Positions 8,964 to 17,633 of a DNA stretch of 64,000 nt are shown in pieces (positions within the stretch are counted from its first letter, which is position 1; each line of letters opens with the position of its first letter). A program made the translations under genes and the position numbers. The stretch comes from Edwardsiella tarda ATCC 15947 = NBRC 105688. GTDB lineage: Bacteria > Pseudomonadota > Gammaproteobacteria > Enterobacterales > Enterobacteriaceae. The notes beneath the pieces are model-generated. The model was not told the origin of the DNA. It saw nothing but the letters and a program-made list of their open reading frames with translations, and made no database searches. The stretch is taken from contig NZ_CP084506.1 of assembly GCF_003113495.2 (NCBI RefSeq), positions 2,294,001 to 2,358,000 on the forward strand, read 5' to 3'.

Positions 8964-10199
8964 TTAACGCAGGTTAACCAGCGTCTGCAGGATCTGATCC
9001 TGCGTCTTGATGGTCTGGGCGTTAGATTGGTAGTTACGCTGGGCGACGATCATGTCGACCAGCTGCTTGCTCAGATCGACGTTCGAGGCCTCGACCGCGC
9101 CACTGGTCAGGTTGCCCAAGCCGCTGGTCCCGGAGGTACCGACGATCGGCTGGCCAGACTTGGCGCTCTCACTCCAGACGTTATTGCCTTCGGAGACCAA
9201 CCCTTCCGGCGCGGCGAAGTTGGCCATCACGATCTGGCCCAGCAGCTGTTTCTGCTGGTTGGTGTAGCTACCGGTGATGGTGCCGTCGTCGTTGATCTGG
9301 TAGCCGGTCAATTCACCCGCCTTGTAGCCATCCTGCGTCTTGGAGGTCACGCCATCTTTACCGGTGTTCTGCTGGCGAGTACCGGTAAAGTCGAGGGTGA
9401 AGGTCTGCGCCGGGGCACCGTTGCTGGCGACCATGTTGATCGTTTGCTTGCCACCCTTGATCAGGTTACCGTTGGCGTCGAAGGTCAGCGAGCCGACATC
9501 CTGCGGCTTATCGGTAGCCGGTGCCGCGCTATCTACCGCATAGACATGCCATGCGGTCTCCGGTGCAGCCCCAGTGGTGGACTCCCCTTTGACGAAGTAG
9601 AGATTCATATTGTGGACGTTGCCCAGCGAATCGTAGGTGGTCATCGAGGTGGCGTAGGTGTACGTGTCGACCTTGTTGGGATCGAACGGTGATGTTTTAC
9701 TGTCGATCGCCTTATTCGCCGAGTTCAGGTTAAGCACCATGCTGCCCTGAGTCGTGGACTTAGCCGGCATCAGCCCGGTCGGGATCTGGATCGGTACCGG
9801 ATCGGCGCCCTGCTGAATGGTCGGCGGTGTGCCGGAGGCCGGATAACCGGTCAGGTACATCCCCTGGGCGTTGGTCAGGAATCCCTTGGCATCCTTGGAA
9901 AATTGACCGTTACGGGTGTAGTAGACGCTACCGTTGGGATCTTGCATACGGAAGAAGCCCTGGCCGCTGATGGCGACATCCAAACCACGGTTGGTGGTGG
10001 TGGTGGTACCATCTTTAAAGTCTTGGTTTACGCTGGCGACGGTCACCCCTAAGCCCACCTTGGAGCCGGCAAACATGTCGGCGAAGGTCACGGAGCCTGA
10101 TTTGAAGCCCACGGTCTGCGAGTTGGCGATGTTGTTGCCGATGACATCCAGTTGGCTAGAGGCGGCGTTCATGCCGCTGATTGCCTGAGAGAATCCCAT
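8964..10199 (-). CDS. flgE: Flagellar hook protein FlgE
   Basis: 411 residues (E. coli 402). The axial motif is GFSQAISGMNAASSQLDVIG, then NNIANSQTVGFKSG, with C-terminal VDLSKQLVDMIVAQRNYQSNAQTIKTQDQ. The middle is the variable exposed hook domain. Exported by the flagellar type III system and polymerised under the FlgD cap; the switch from hook to filament export involves FlhB, encoded at 16467. Preceded by flgD with a 50-bp gap. Confidence 0.96.
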   Translation of the reverse strand: MGFSQAISGMNAASSQLDVIGNNIANSQTVGFKSGSVTFADMFAGSKVGLGVTVASVNQDFKDGTTTTTNRGLDVAISGQGFFRMQDPNGSVYYTRNGQFSKDAKGFLTNAQGMYLTGYPASGTPPTIQQGADPVPIQIPTGLMPAKSTTQGSMVLNLNSANKAIDSKTSPFDPNKVDTYTYATSMTTYDSLGNVHNMNLYFVKGESTTGAAPETAWHVYAVDSAAPATDKPQDVGSLTFDANGNLIKGGKQTINMVASNGAPAQTFTLDFTGTRQQNTGKDGVTSKTQDGYKAGELTGYQINDDGTITGSYTNQQKQLLGQIVMANFAAPEGLVSEGNNVWSESAKSGQPIVGTSGTSGLGNLTSGAVEASNVDLSKQLVDMIVAQRNYQSNAQTIKTQDQILQTLVNLR

Positions 10200-10249
10200 A
10201 GTAAAATCCTGTCTCTAAGTTCAGTAAAGGCCGGCTCGTCCGGCCGCGA

Positions 10250-10948
10250 TTACAAGATCTGGCGGACATCCGCCAGTGTGGCCGTCCCCGCCAGCCCCAG
10301 CTCCAGCAATGCGCCTTTGCTGCTTTGGGTGACCCCATTAACCATGGCGAAATGCAACGGCTGCACCACCACCTGCTGCCCCTGATTACTGGCACTGACG
10401 CTGAAGTTATAGGCGCCGTCCGGCACCTCTACACCATCCTCGCCCTTGCCATCCCAGGTGTAGCTGAAGACACCGGCGTTGTGGCTCCCCATATCGATCT
10501 GCTTGACCACCTTGCCGGTGTTATCGGTAATGGTGACCACCACGCTCTGAGCGCCGCTCTCCAGCTCGAAACCGAAGGGGGTGGTACTAACCTTTCCTTC
10601 CCCCTCGCCTTTCCCCGTCAGAATCGTTTTCCCCGGGATCATCACGCCGTGACCAATCAAGCTAGAGGCTTGCAGCGACTGGTTGCTGTTGATCTGGCTG
10701 GAGATGCTGCCCAGGGTGGTGTTCAGTTTTTCGATGCCGCTCACCGTACTGATCTGCGCCAACTGGGTAGTCAGCTCGTTGTTCTGCAACGGGTTGGTCG
10801 GATCTTGGTTGCGCAGTTGCGCCACCAGTAACGTCAAGAAGTTATTCTGTAGATCCTGACTGTTATCCGCCACCAACCCATTCTTACTGCTGGCGTTGAC
10901 GGATGAGCCGGTATTAACCGGATCGTTAAGCGATACGGAAATCGCCAT
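10250..10948 (-). CDS. flgD: Flagellar hook cap protein FlgD
   Basis: 232 residues (E. coli 231). The N-terminal block (FLTLLVAQLRNQDPTNPLQNNELTTQLAQIS) is the FlgD signature, followed by a Fn3/tudor-like hook-cap domain with YTWDGKGEDGVEVPDGAYNF. It caps the growing hook and is needed for FlgE polymerisation. The flgC gap is 11 bp. Confidence 0.95.
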   Translation of the reverse strand: MAISVSLNDPVNTGSSVNASSKNGLVADNSQDLQNNFLTLLVAQLRNQDPTNPLQNNELTTQLAQISTVSGIEKLNTTLGSISSQINSNQSLQASSLIGHGVMIPGKTILTGKGEGEGKVSTTPFGFELESGAQSVVVTITDNTGKVVKQIDMGSHNAGVFSYTWDGKGEDGVEVPDGAYNFSVSASNQGQQVVVQPLHFAMVNGVTQSSKGALLELGLAGTATLADVRQIL

Positions 10949-10959
10949 AGCGCCTCCTG

Positions 10960-11364
10960 TTATTGGCCGAGGGTTAATGTCTTCATCATCAATGATTTAG
11001 TGGTGTTCAACACCTCGACGTTAGCCTGATAGCTCCGTGAGGCGGCGATGGAGTTCACCATCTCCCCGACCACGTCGACGTTAGGCATCCGCACATACCC
11101 CTTGGCATCGGCCAGCGGGTTACCCGGCTGGTAGACCAGACGATCCGGTGAGGGATCGTCAACCACCTGGCTGACCTGTACGCCACCGATCTCTTCACCC
11201 GCGCCCGGCTTCACCTGGAAGACCACCTGCTTAGCGCGATACGGCTCGCCATCGGGACCGGTTACGCTGTCGGCATTCGCCAGGTTACTGGCCGCCACGT
11301 TCATGCGTTTGGACTGCGCCGTCAGCGCAGAGCCGGAAATATCAAAAATGGATAAAAGCGACAT
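10960..11364 (-). CDS. flgC: Flagellar proximal rod protein FlgC
   Basis: 134 residues, the same as E. coli FlgC. The N-terminal rod motif is [20 protein letters not shown] followed by NLANADS; the C-terminus is [20 protein letters not shown] with [11 protein letters not shown]. It is the second gene of the flg operon, 3 bp after flgB, hence translationally linked. Confidence 0.95.
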   Translation of the reverse strand: MSLLSIFDISGSALTAQSKRMNVAASNLANADSVTGPDGEPYRAKQVVFQVKPGAGEEIGGVQVSQVVDDPSPDRLVYQPGNPLADAKGYVRMPNVDVVGEMVNSIAASRSYQANVEVLNTTKSLMMKTLTLGQ

Positions 11365-11367
11365 GGA

Positions 11368-11781
11368 TTACCCCTGTTGCAGCACGGACATCATGCTTTT
11401 AATCTGGCCGGTAAGGACGGTGAGATCGGTTTGGTAACGCAGGCTGTTATCGGCAAACTGCGTACGCTCGCGATCCATATCGACGGTATTGCCATCCAAT
11501 GAGGGCTGATCCGGCACGCGATACAGCAGATCCAGCGTCGGCGGTTGCACTGTCTGCGCCGGGATATGGCGTGCCGAGGTGAGTGAAAGCGCCATGCTGC
11601 TGCCGTCAGGACGCCCCTGTTCCAGGATGCGTGACAGCTGTGAGGCAAAATCAATGTCCCGGGCCTGGTAGCCGGGGGTATCCGCGTTGGCGATGTTTGC
11701 AGCCAGGATCTCCTGACGCTGCGCGCGCAGATTCAGGGCCTCCTGCTGAAAACGAAACGCGGCATCCAGTTTATCGAGCAT
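11368..11781 (-). CDS. flgB: Flagellar proximal rod protein FlgB
   Basis: 137 residues (E. coli 138). [20 protein letters not shown] followed by [24 protein letters not shown] is the classic FlgB N-terminus. It is the first gene of the leftward flgBCDEFGHIJ operon; the divergent flgA starts 228 bp away, and the shared gap holds an FlhDC-like inverted repeat. Confidence 0.95.
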   Translation of the reverse strand: MLDKLDAAFRFQQEALNLRAQRQEILAANIANADTPGYQARDIDFASQLSRILEQGRPDGSSMALSLTSARHIPAQTVQPPTLDLLYRVPDQPSLDGNTVDMDRERTQFADNSLRYQTDLTVLTGQIKSMMSVLQQG

Positions 11782-11890
11782 ACCGTCTCCGCTATCGGTT
11801 AGCTGGGATGGCGGAAAGGCTCCCCCACCCTATGTCAATGACAATTTGGAGTGCATAGGATAGGGCCGCTCAGGTAAAGCCGATGGCGAG

Positions 11891-11926
11891 AATAAGGCGT
11901 AAATGGCCTGCTATTTAGCGCCTTTG
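11891..11926 (+). promoter_or_regulatory. Candidate FlhD4C2 operator in the flgA-flgB divergent region
   Basis: An inverted repeat, AAGGCGTAAAT (11894-11904) facing ATTTAGCGCCTT (11913-11924), lies in the divergent control region. Each arm resembles the FlhDC half-site (a GC-containing block followed by AAATAGCG-like sequence). Class 2 control of flgA and flgB by FlhDC is established in enterics; assigning this repeat is my inference. Confidence 0.45.
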
Positions 11927-12009
11927 CTTTTAGCCTGTCCGGGTAAACTAACGCCGCGGGTACAGAAAACACCCTGTGAGTGATGGGGATTTAACCGGGA
12001 GAAAAGAGC

Positions 12010-12693
12010 ATGCTGCGACGACTATCGCGCCTGACGGCGCCGCTCGCCGCCACCTTAGGGTTGGTGGTGCCGCTCTGTGACGCGGCAACGACAAGCGCGC
12101 CCTTGCAACAAGCGATACAGGCCTACTTTCAGCAACAGTTCCCGGGCGAGACCTACCAGGTACAGGTCCGCATCCTGTCCGAGGCGGAACAGTGGCCCCA
12201 TTGCCTACAGCCGCAGATTAGCCAACTCGCCTCACCACGCCGTTGGGGGCGTCTCAGCGTATTGGTGCAGTGCCCCGATGAGCGCCGTTATCTCCAAACC
12301 GAGGTGCAGGTCACTGGGCGCTATCCCGTTACCGTCAAGGCGTTAAATCGTGGGCAAAACCTCAGCGCGACACAATTTCGTCTGACGCAGGGTCGACTCG
12401 ACACCCTCCCTCCCGGTACTATTCTCGATCTTACTCGTCTAGAGGGCGCCACCGTCTTACGCAACATCGGCGCCGGGCAACCGATCGCCGCCACCATGGT
12501 GCGCCGCACGTGGGTGATCCGCGCAGGGCAACAGGTCCAGATCTTGGCGCAGGGGGACGGCTTCAATGTCAGCAGCGAAGGCCGCGCGATGAACAATGCG
12601 GCGCTGGCCGACGTGGTACGCGCACGCACGGCCTCAGGCCAGGTGATCAGCGGCAAAGCCAGCGGTCCAGGGACGCTCTCGGTGACGTTATAA
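12010..12693 (+). CDS. flgA: P-ring assembly chaperone FlgA
   Basis: 227 residues (E. coli 219), starting with a Sec signal peptide (MLRRLSRLTAPLAATLGLVV, cleavage likely after CDA). The C-terminal part is an SAF domain with the FlgA hallmark pattern RGQNLSATQFRLTQGRLDTL and VLRNIGAGQPI. FlgA binds FlgI subunits in the periplasm and promotes P-ring formation. Divergent from flgB and transcribed towards flgMN. Confidence 0.94.
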   Translation: MLRRLSRLTAPLAATLGLVVPLCDAATTSAPLQQAIQAYFQQQFPGETYQVQVRILSEAEQWPHCLQPQISQLASPRRWGRLSVLVQCPDERRYLQTEVQVTGRYPVTVKALNRGQNLSATQFRLTQGRLDTLPPGTILDLTRLEGATVLRNIGAGQPIAATMVRRTWVIRAGQQVQILAQGDGFNVSSEGRAMNNAALADVVRARTASGQVISGKASGPGTLSVTL

Positions 12694-12770
12694 TGCTGTT
12701 ATCCGTGGATTAGGCACAGATGTGTGGTTATTCCGCAGGGATAAAGAGATAAATATCGACACATTTTGGC

Positions 12771-12797
12771 TAAAGTTATTGATTAATTTGCCGATGG
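12771..12797 (+). promoter_or_regulatory. Sigma-28 (FliA) promoter of flgM
   Basis: TAAAGTTA (12771-12778), an exact 11-bp spacer, then GCCGATGG (12790-12797): three mismatches to TAAAGTTT-N11-GCCGATAA. It lies about 75 bp upstream of flgM, as expected for the class 3 promoter by which FliA drives its own anti-sigma factor. Confidence 0.88.
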
Positions 12798-12872
12798 TAT
12801 AGCTAAAGAAGATAAAGACCGGATAGCCACCCGCCACACTCGGTGGCGTGGTCAACCAGAGAGACCATAACG

Positions 12873-13169
12873 ATGAGCATAGATCGTACTTCCGCGCTGA
12901 GTGCCATCAGCCACCTTCAAGCCCGTGAACCCCAGGATGCGGCGCAACAGACCCGCAAGGTCGCCAGCAGCCAGGAAGGCGTTATCGGCACCCAGGTCAA
13001 GCTGAGTGACGCCCAGGCTCGCCTGATGCAACCGAATAGCCGCGATATCAACACCACGCGCGTCGAAGCGTTGAAGCAGGCGATCCGCAGCGGGGAACTG
13101 AAGATGGATACCGGTAAAATCGCCGACGCCTTGTTGCAGGATACGTTCGCCTATTTAAAGGATAAGTAA
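12873..13169 (+). CDS. flgM: Anti-sigma-28 factor FlgM
   Basis: I use ATG 12873 (MSIDRTSALSAISHLQ), 98 residues, the family's normal size; the frame is open ten codons further upstream but nothing there resembles FlgM. The C-terminal half, including VKLSDAQARLMQPNSRDINTTRVEALKQ (split here across helices) and IRSGELKMDTGKIADALL, is the FliA-binding region. FlgM holds FliA until the hook is complete and is then exported. It is followed after 5 bp by flgN. Confidence 0.94.
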   Translation: MSIDRTSALSAISHLQAREPQDAAQQTRKVASSQEGVIGTQVKLSDAQARLMQPNSRDINTTRVEALKQAIRSGELKMDTGKIADALLQDTFAYLKDK

Positions 13170-13174
13170 GCTTA

Positions 13175-13597
13175 ATGGCAGACACAGTCGTTCACCTGCA
13201 ACAGATGGTGGAAATCTTGCAGGCCCTCAACGTCACGATGACCCAGGAGCAGCAATTATTGTGCGCCGGTCAAGTCGATGCGGTACGCCTACAGGCCGTG
13301 ACGTTGGAGAAAGAGAATCAGTTGGCCAATCTGCGCCATCTCGACCAGCGGCGGCGCGATGCCGCTCCCCAGCCACCCTATACCGATCCGCAGCAGGCCG
13401 AACTGTGGCAGACCATCCTGACACTGACTCGCCAGCTACATGAGATGAACCAACACAACGGCGAACTGCTCAATCGCCACCTGTCTTACAATCAACAGGC
13501 GATGGGTGCGCTACAGAGCCGTCACGGCCAAGCGCTTTATGGACCCGATGGTCAGACCCAGAGTGGCTTGCTCAACGCACGCAAATTACGTATTTAG
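13175..13597 (+). CDS. flgN: Flagellar export chaperone FlgN
   Basis: 140 residues, all-alpha, with FlgN-type sequence (LQQMVEILQALNVTMTQEQQ, ALTLEKENQLANLRHLDQRR-like core). It is the cytosolic chaperone that escorts FlgK and FlgL, both encoded in this window, to the export gate. It sits 5 bp after flgM, as in other enterics. Confidence 0.92.
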   Translation: MADTVVHLQQMVEILQALNVTMTQEQQLLCAGQVDAVRLQAVTLEKENQLANLRHLDQRRRDAAPQPPYTDPQQAELWQTILTLTRQLHEMNQHNGELLNRHLSYNQQAMGALQSRHGQALYGPDGQTQSGLLNARKLRI

Positions 13598-13981
13598 GCC
13601 TTTGCGCCAACACCAGGACTCTCGCCGGAACGCGTGCGCACGGCGCACTCCGCTCTCCGAAGCGACACCCGCTGACTAACCCGGTTAATCGGCGGGTCAT
13701 CCCACCACTCTGGGGATATCCTCTCCATCGTGCTCCCCGTTTGCTAGGCGATGCTCCGCATCTACATCTACGCCAGCACCAGCACCAGCACCAGCACCAG
13801 CTTGCCTCGTGACGTGGCCACGGGGAATCGGGCGATGTCAGTCTATCGAGCCGTCGATCATCACACGATTGAGGTCATACGAGAGAAAGGGTTTCCCCGC
13901 AGGGTGGGGAGAGGGCGTGTTAGCCTGCGGCGAGTCGAGTACCACATGCCCCGCTAAACGCGGGGCTCAGGATGGCTGTAC
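13598..13981. other. Intergenic region between flgN and flhE
   Basis: This 384-bp convergent gap has no credible gene. It holds a hairpin after flgN (arms ACCCGC at 13667-13672 and GCGGGT at 13692-13697, with a second inner pairing), a hexamer repeat at 13773-13801, and a 7-bp GC hairpin (13948-13966) next to the flhE stop that probably serves as the flhE transcript end. No T-run follows these hairpins. Confidence 0.6.
13773..13801. repeat. Hexanucleotide tandem repeat (CCAGCA)
   Basis: Four exact CCAGCA units plus CCAGC, in tandem, in the flgN-flhE gap. It lies outside any convincing reading frame. Confidence 0.9.
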
Positions 13982-14389
13982 TCAGTGATAATTGACGATG
14001 ACCTGTTGGCTCACCACGTTAATCGGCGGGTAGATAGCGCCCTTCCCGGCGACCCACATCACCACCCGCAGCGTGCTGTCGGCGGGCTCACCGCGCAATC
14101 CCAGCGAGCGCCCCGATAATCCGTCCAACGCCATGCAACGCCGCGTCGTGCACAGTTGCAGCGTCAGCCCCGTCGGCGCGGGGCTCAACAGCGAGATCTG
14201 CCACACCACATCGTCGATGCGTGCCCCGGCGGGAACCTGCCCGGCTAAGGGCGCCAAGGGCGGTTGGTTAGCGACCACCCCCTGCTGGCTGAGCTGCAAA
14301 CCGCTGCTATCCGCCGACCAACTGCCACCGGCGGCGGCCCAAGCCGTCGCCAGCCATCCCCAGATGAACAAGGCGATCAACGGGCGCAT
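13982..14389 (-). CDS. flhE: Flagellar protein FlhE
   Basis: 135 residues (E. coli 130) beginning with a Sec signal peptide (MRPLIALFIWGWLATAWAAA). The mature part has the FlhE-typical two Cys (LQLCTTRRCMAL) and a beta-rich pattern (VVMWVAGKGAIYPPINVVSQ). It is a periplasmic protein linked to regulating proton flow through the flagellar export gate. It follows flhA by 3 bp as the last gene of flhBAE. Confidence 0.92.
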   Translation of the reverse strand: MRPLIALFIWGWLATAWAAAGGSWSADSSGLQLSQQGVVANQPPLAPLAGQVPAGARIDDVVWQISLLSPAPTGLTLQLCTTRRCMALDGLSGRSLGLRGEPADSTLRVVMWVAGKGAIYPPINVVSQQVIVNYH

Positions 14390-14392
14390 TGC

Positions 14393-16474
14393 TTACTCCG
14401 CCCCACCGATGGTCGAGGTCATACGGATCTGGCGATTGTCGCTGATCTCCAAGTTAGAGAGCACCGCCAGTTGGGGCAAGGAGCGGTGCAGGAAGCGCGC
14501 CAGTAGCGGACGTAGCGCATGGTTGACCAACAGCACCGGCGGCGCACCGAGTAATTCTTGGCGCTGTAACGCTTGACGTGCCTGCTCCAACAGGCGATCC
14601 GCCAGGCCTGGCTCCAAGCCGCCACCGCCCTGTAGGGCCTGTAACAGCAAACGCTCCAATGGCGTATCCAAGCCGATAACCTGGATCTCACCCTCTCCGG
14701 GGAACCACTGCTGGCTAATGGCACGCCCCAACGCCACACGTACCAGCGCGGTCAGCTCATAGGGATCCTTCTGGATCGGTGCGTGCTCCGCCAACGTCTC
14801 GATGATGGTGCGCATGTCGCGAATCGACACCTTCTCGGCCAACAGATTTTGTAGCACCTTATGCAGGATGGTCAGCGTCACCACCCCTGGAATAAAGTCT
14901 TCCGTCAGCTTCGGCATCTCGTGCGAGACGCGATCCATCAGCTGTTGTGCCTCTTGGCGCCCGAACAGATCGCTGGCGTGCAGGCTGATGATATGGTTGA
15001 GGTGCGTCGCCACGACGGTGCTGGCCTCCACCACGGTATAGCCCTGGATTTGCGCCTGCTCACGCAACGCGCTATCGATCCAGATAGCGGGTAAACCGAA
15101 GGCGGGATCGGTGGTCGCCTGCCCCTCTAAGGTACCGGCGGCGTTGCCCGGGTTGATCGCCAACCAGCGCCCCGGATGTGCCTCACCGCGTCCGGCCTCG
15201 ATCCCCTTGAGTAGGATACGATAGCCAGAGGGCTGCAACTCCAGGTTGTCGCGGATGTGCACGACCGGCGGCAGGAAGCCCATCGTCTGGGCGAACTTCT
15301 TCCGGATGCTGCGGATGCGCCCCAACAGCTCGCCATTCTGCTGGAAGTCCACCAGCGGGATCAGACGGTAACCGACCTCCAGACCGAGCGGATCTTCCAG
15401 TTGAACATCGTCCCAACTGGCTTCCATCACCGGCTGGCTCTCTGGCAACGGCATCTGCTCCTGCTGCTGTTCGGCCTGGGCCGTACGCTTGCTCATCCAC
15501 CAGGCGGTCCCCAACAGCGCGACGGTAAACAACAGGAACACCAGGTTCGGCATGCCCGGAACCAGGCCCAACAAGCCGAGCACCGCCCCACTGAGGATCA
15601 GCACCCGCGGATTATTGAACAGCTGGGTTACCATCTGTTCGCCGACATCTTGATCGGTGCTAACACGCGTGACGATCACGCCAGCGGCAGTGGAGATCAC
15701 CAACGCCGGGATCTGCGCCACCAGGCCATCACCGATGGTCAGCAGGGTATAGGTCTCCGCCGCCTGCCCGACCGACATGCCATGCTGAATGACACCGATC
15801 AACAGACCGCCGACGACGTTGAGCGCCATGATCATCAAGCCGGCGATGGCATCGCCGCGCACGAACTTACTGGCACCATCCATCGAGCCGTAGAAATCGG
15901 CCTCTTGCGTCACCTCGGCGCGGCGTGTCTTCGCCTCCTCCTCGCCGATCAGCCCGGCATTGAGATCGGCGTCGATAGCCATCTGTTTACCCGGCATCCC
16001 GTCCAGGACGAAGCGTGCACCAACCTCGGCGATACGCCCGGCACCCTTGGTGATGACCATGAAGTTAATCAATACCAGGATGATAAACACCACGATACCG
16101 ATGGCGAAGTTTCCGCCCACCAGGAAGTGACCGAAAGCCTCGATCACCTGCCCCGCCGACGCGCCACCGGTATAACCGTTCATCAGGATCACACGCGTCG
16201 AGGCGACGTTGAGCGACAGGCGCAACAGCGTGGAGAACAGCAAAATGGTGGGGAAGGCGGCGAACTCTAGGGTCTTCTGAGTAAACATCGCCACCAACAA
16301 CACCATGATCGACAGGGCGATGTTGAAGGTGAATAGCAGATCCAGCACGAAGGGCGGCAACGGCAGCACCATCATGGAGAGGATCAGCAGGATCAGGATC
16401 GGCCCGGCCAATACCTGCCATTGAGAGTCTTTCATATTGCCGGGGAGGCGCAATAGCGCGGCCAGATTAGCCAT
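14393..16474 (-). CDS. flhA: Flagellar type III export gate protein FlhA
   Basis: 693 residues, the same size as enteric FlhA (692). The N-terminal half has about eight membrane helices and the FHIPEP family signature region (GAGRIAEVGARFVLDGMPGK, followed by QMAIDADLNAG and the FHIPEP loop). The C-terminal cytosolic domain docks chaperone-substrate complexes. It overlaps the end of flhB by 8 bp (16467-16474), so expression is coupled. Confidence 0.97.
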   Translation of the reverse strand: MANLAALLRLPGNMKDSQWQVLAGPILILLILSMMVLPLPPFVLDLLFTFNIALSIMVLLVAMFTQKTLEFAAFPTILLFSTLLRLSLNVASTRVILMNGYTGGASAGQVIEAFGHFLVGGNFAIGIVVFIILVLINFMVITKGAGRIAEVGARFVLDGMPGKQMAIDADLNAGLIGEEEAKTRRAEVTQEADFYGSMDGASKFVRGDAIAGLMIMALNVVGGLLIGVIQHGMSVGQAAETYTLLTIGDGLVAQIPALVISTAAGVIVTRVSTDQDVGEQMVTQLFNNPRVLILSGAVLGLLGLVPGMPNLVFLLFTVALLGTAWWMSKRTAQAEQQQEQMPLPESQPVMEASWDDVQLEDPLGLEVGYRLIPLVDFQQNGELLGRIRSIRKKFAQTMGFLPPVVHIRDNLELQPSGYRILLKGIEAGRGEAHPGRWLAINPGNAAGTLEGQATTDPAFGLPAIWIDSALREQAQIQGYTVVEASTVVATHLNHIISLHASDLFGRQEAQQLMDRVSHEMPKLTEDFIPGVVTLTILHKVLQNLLAEKVSIRDMRTIIETLAEHAPIQKDPYELTALVRVALGRAISQQWFPGEGEIQVIGLDTPLERLLLQALQGGGGLEPGLADRLLEQARQALQRQELLGAPPVLLVNHALRPLLARFLHRSLPQLAVLSNLEISDNRQIRMTSTIGGAE

Positions 16475-17633
16475 CGGTCGGTGTTCCTTCTACGGAGTCA
16501 GTAACGCCAAAATCCAGTGCGGGCGGCACCGGTAAATTTGTCGGTTTCTTCGGAGCCTGCCCCCCTTCACGTCGCCAGCGTTTCAATTGATAAACCCAGG
16601 CCAATACCTCGGCTACCGCGGCATACAGGGTCGCGGGGATCGCCTGGCCGATTTCGCTGTGACGGTAGAGCGCACGCGCTAAGGGCGGCGCCTCCAGTTG
16701 GGGGATACGGTGCTCCATGCCCAACGCCTTAATACGTTGAGCAATATTGCCTGCGCCCTTGGCCAAGACCTTAGGCGCACTCATCTTGTTCTCTTGGTAC
16801 TGCAAGGCGACGGCATAGTGCGTCGGGTTGGTCACGATCACGTCGGCCTTCGGTACGTCGCTCATCATACGGCGGCGGGCGGCGGCACGCTGCTGTTGGC
16901 GAATGCGCCCCTTAACATGCGGATCGCCCTCCTGCTCCTTAAACTCATCCTTGATCTCCTGCTTGGTCATACGCAGCTTGTTAAGGTTGCTCCATAGCTG
17001 ATAGAAGACGTCAAAACCCACCATCGGCAGGAGTCCCAACACCACCAATAAGCCACACATCCCCACCAGATGCAGGGCATCGCCCATCGCCTCCAGCGAG
17101 GACTCGGTGATCAATCGCAGCATGCGCGGCCAGTAATGCCATAAGAACCACCCCGTCACACAACCGACCAGCGTGGCCTTGAGCACCCCTTTCAACAACT
17201 CGGCCAGCACCTGGCTGGAGAACATACGCTTGAAGCCGGTAAGCGGATTCAGACGATTCAGCTCACACTTGATCGAGCCAGGATTGAACAGAAAACCCCC
17301 GATCAGCATCGGCGCACACCATCCCACCAGCATCAACCCCAGCAGAACCGGTAAGAGCGCGGCGACGGCTTGGCGCAGCAGCATGCCGAGCTGGATCAGC
17401 ATCTGTCGGTCATTACTCAGCAGCAGGTGATCGAAGTGCAACCCTTGGGCGATCATCACCGCCAAGGAGCTCGCCAAATAGTCGCCGCCCAGCAGCAGAA
17501 TCGCCAAGCCGACGGCCAACATCAACATCGAGGTCAGCTCACGCGAACGGGGGATTTGCCCCTTCTCACGCGCTTTCTCTATTCGGTGGGGGGTGGGGTC
17601 TTCGGTTTTTTCCAGATCACTCTCTTCTGCCAC
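16467..17633 (-). CDS. flhB: Flagellar export switch protein FlhB
   Basis: 388 residues from a GTG start at 17633 (E. coli 382). I prefer this to the ATG at 17672 because it yields AEESDLEKTEDPTPHRIEKA, matching other FlhB N-termini, and has GGGGA in front, while the longer form adds an unrelated hydrophobic tail with no ribosome site. Four membrane helices, then the cytosolic domain with the autocleavage motif NPTH (in VIVTNPTHYAVAL), which governs the hook-to-filament specificity switch. First gene of flhBAE. Confidence 0.94.
   Translation of the reverse strand: MAEESDLEKTEDPTPHRIEKAREKGQIPRSRELTSMLMLAVGLAILLLGGDYLASSLAVMIAQGLHFDHLLLSNDRQMLIQLGMLLRQAVAALLPVLLGLMLVGWCAPMLIGGFLFNPGSIKCELNRLNPLTGFKRMFSSQVLAELLKGVLKATLVGCVTGWFLWHYWPRMLRLITESSLEAMGDALHLVGMCGLLVVLGLLPMVGFDVFYQLWSNLNKLRMTKQEIKDEFKEQEGDPHVKGRIRQQQRAAARRRMMSDVPKADVIVTNPTHYAVALQYQENKMSAPKVLAKGAGNIAQRIKALGMEHRIPQLEAPPLARALYRHSEIGQAIPATLYAAVAEVLAWVYQLKRWRREGGQAPKKPTNLPVPPALDFGVTDSVEGTPTDG

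Noticed and set aside
13751..13957. 68-codon frame in the flgN-flhE gap
   Set aside because: It contains the hexamer repeat read as STSTST, lacks a ribosome site and runs into the flhE hairpin.
15257..16270. 337-codon open frame on the plus strand opposite flhA
   Set aside because: Antisense shadow of flhA with skewed His/Gln/Asp content and no family resemblance.
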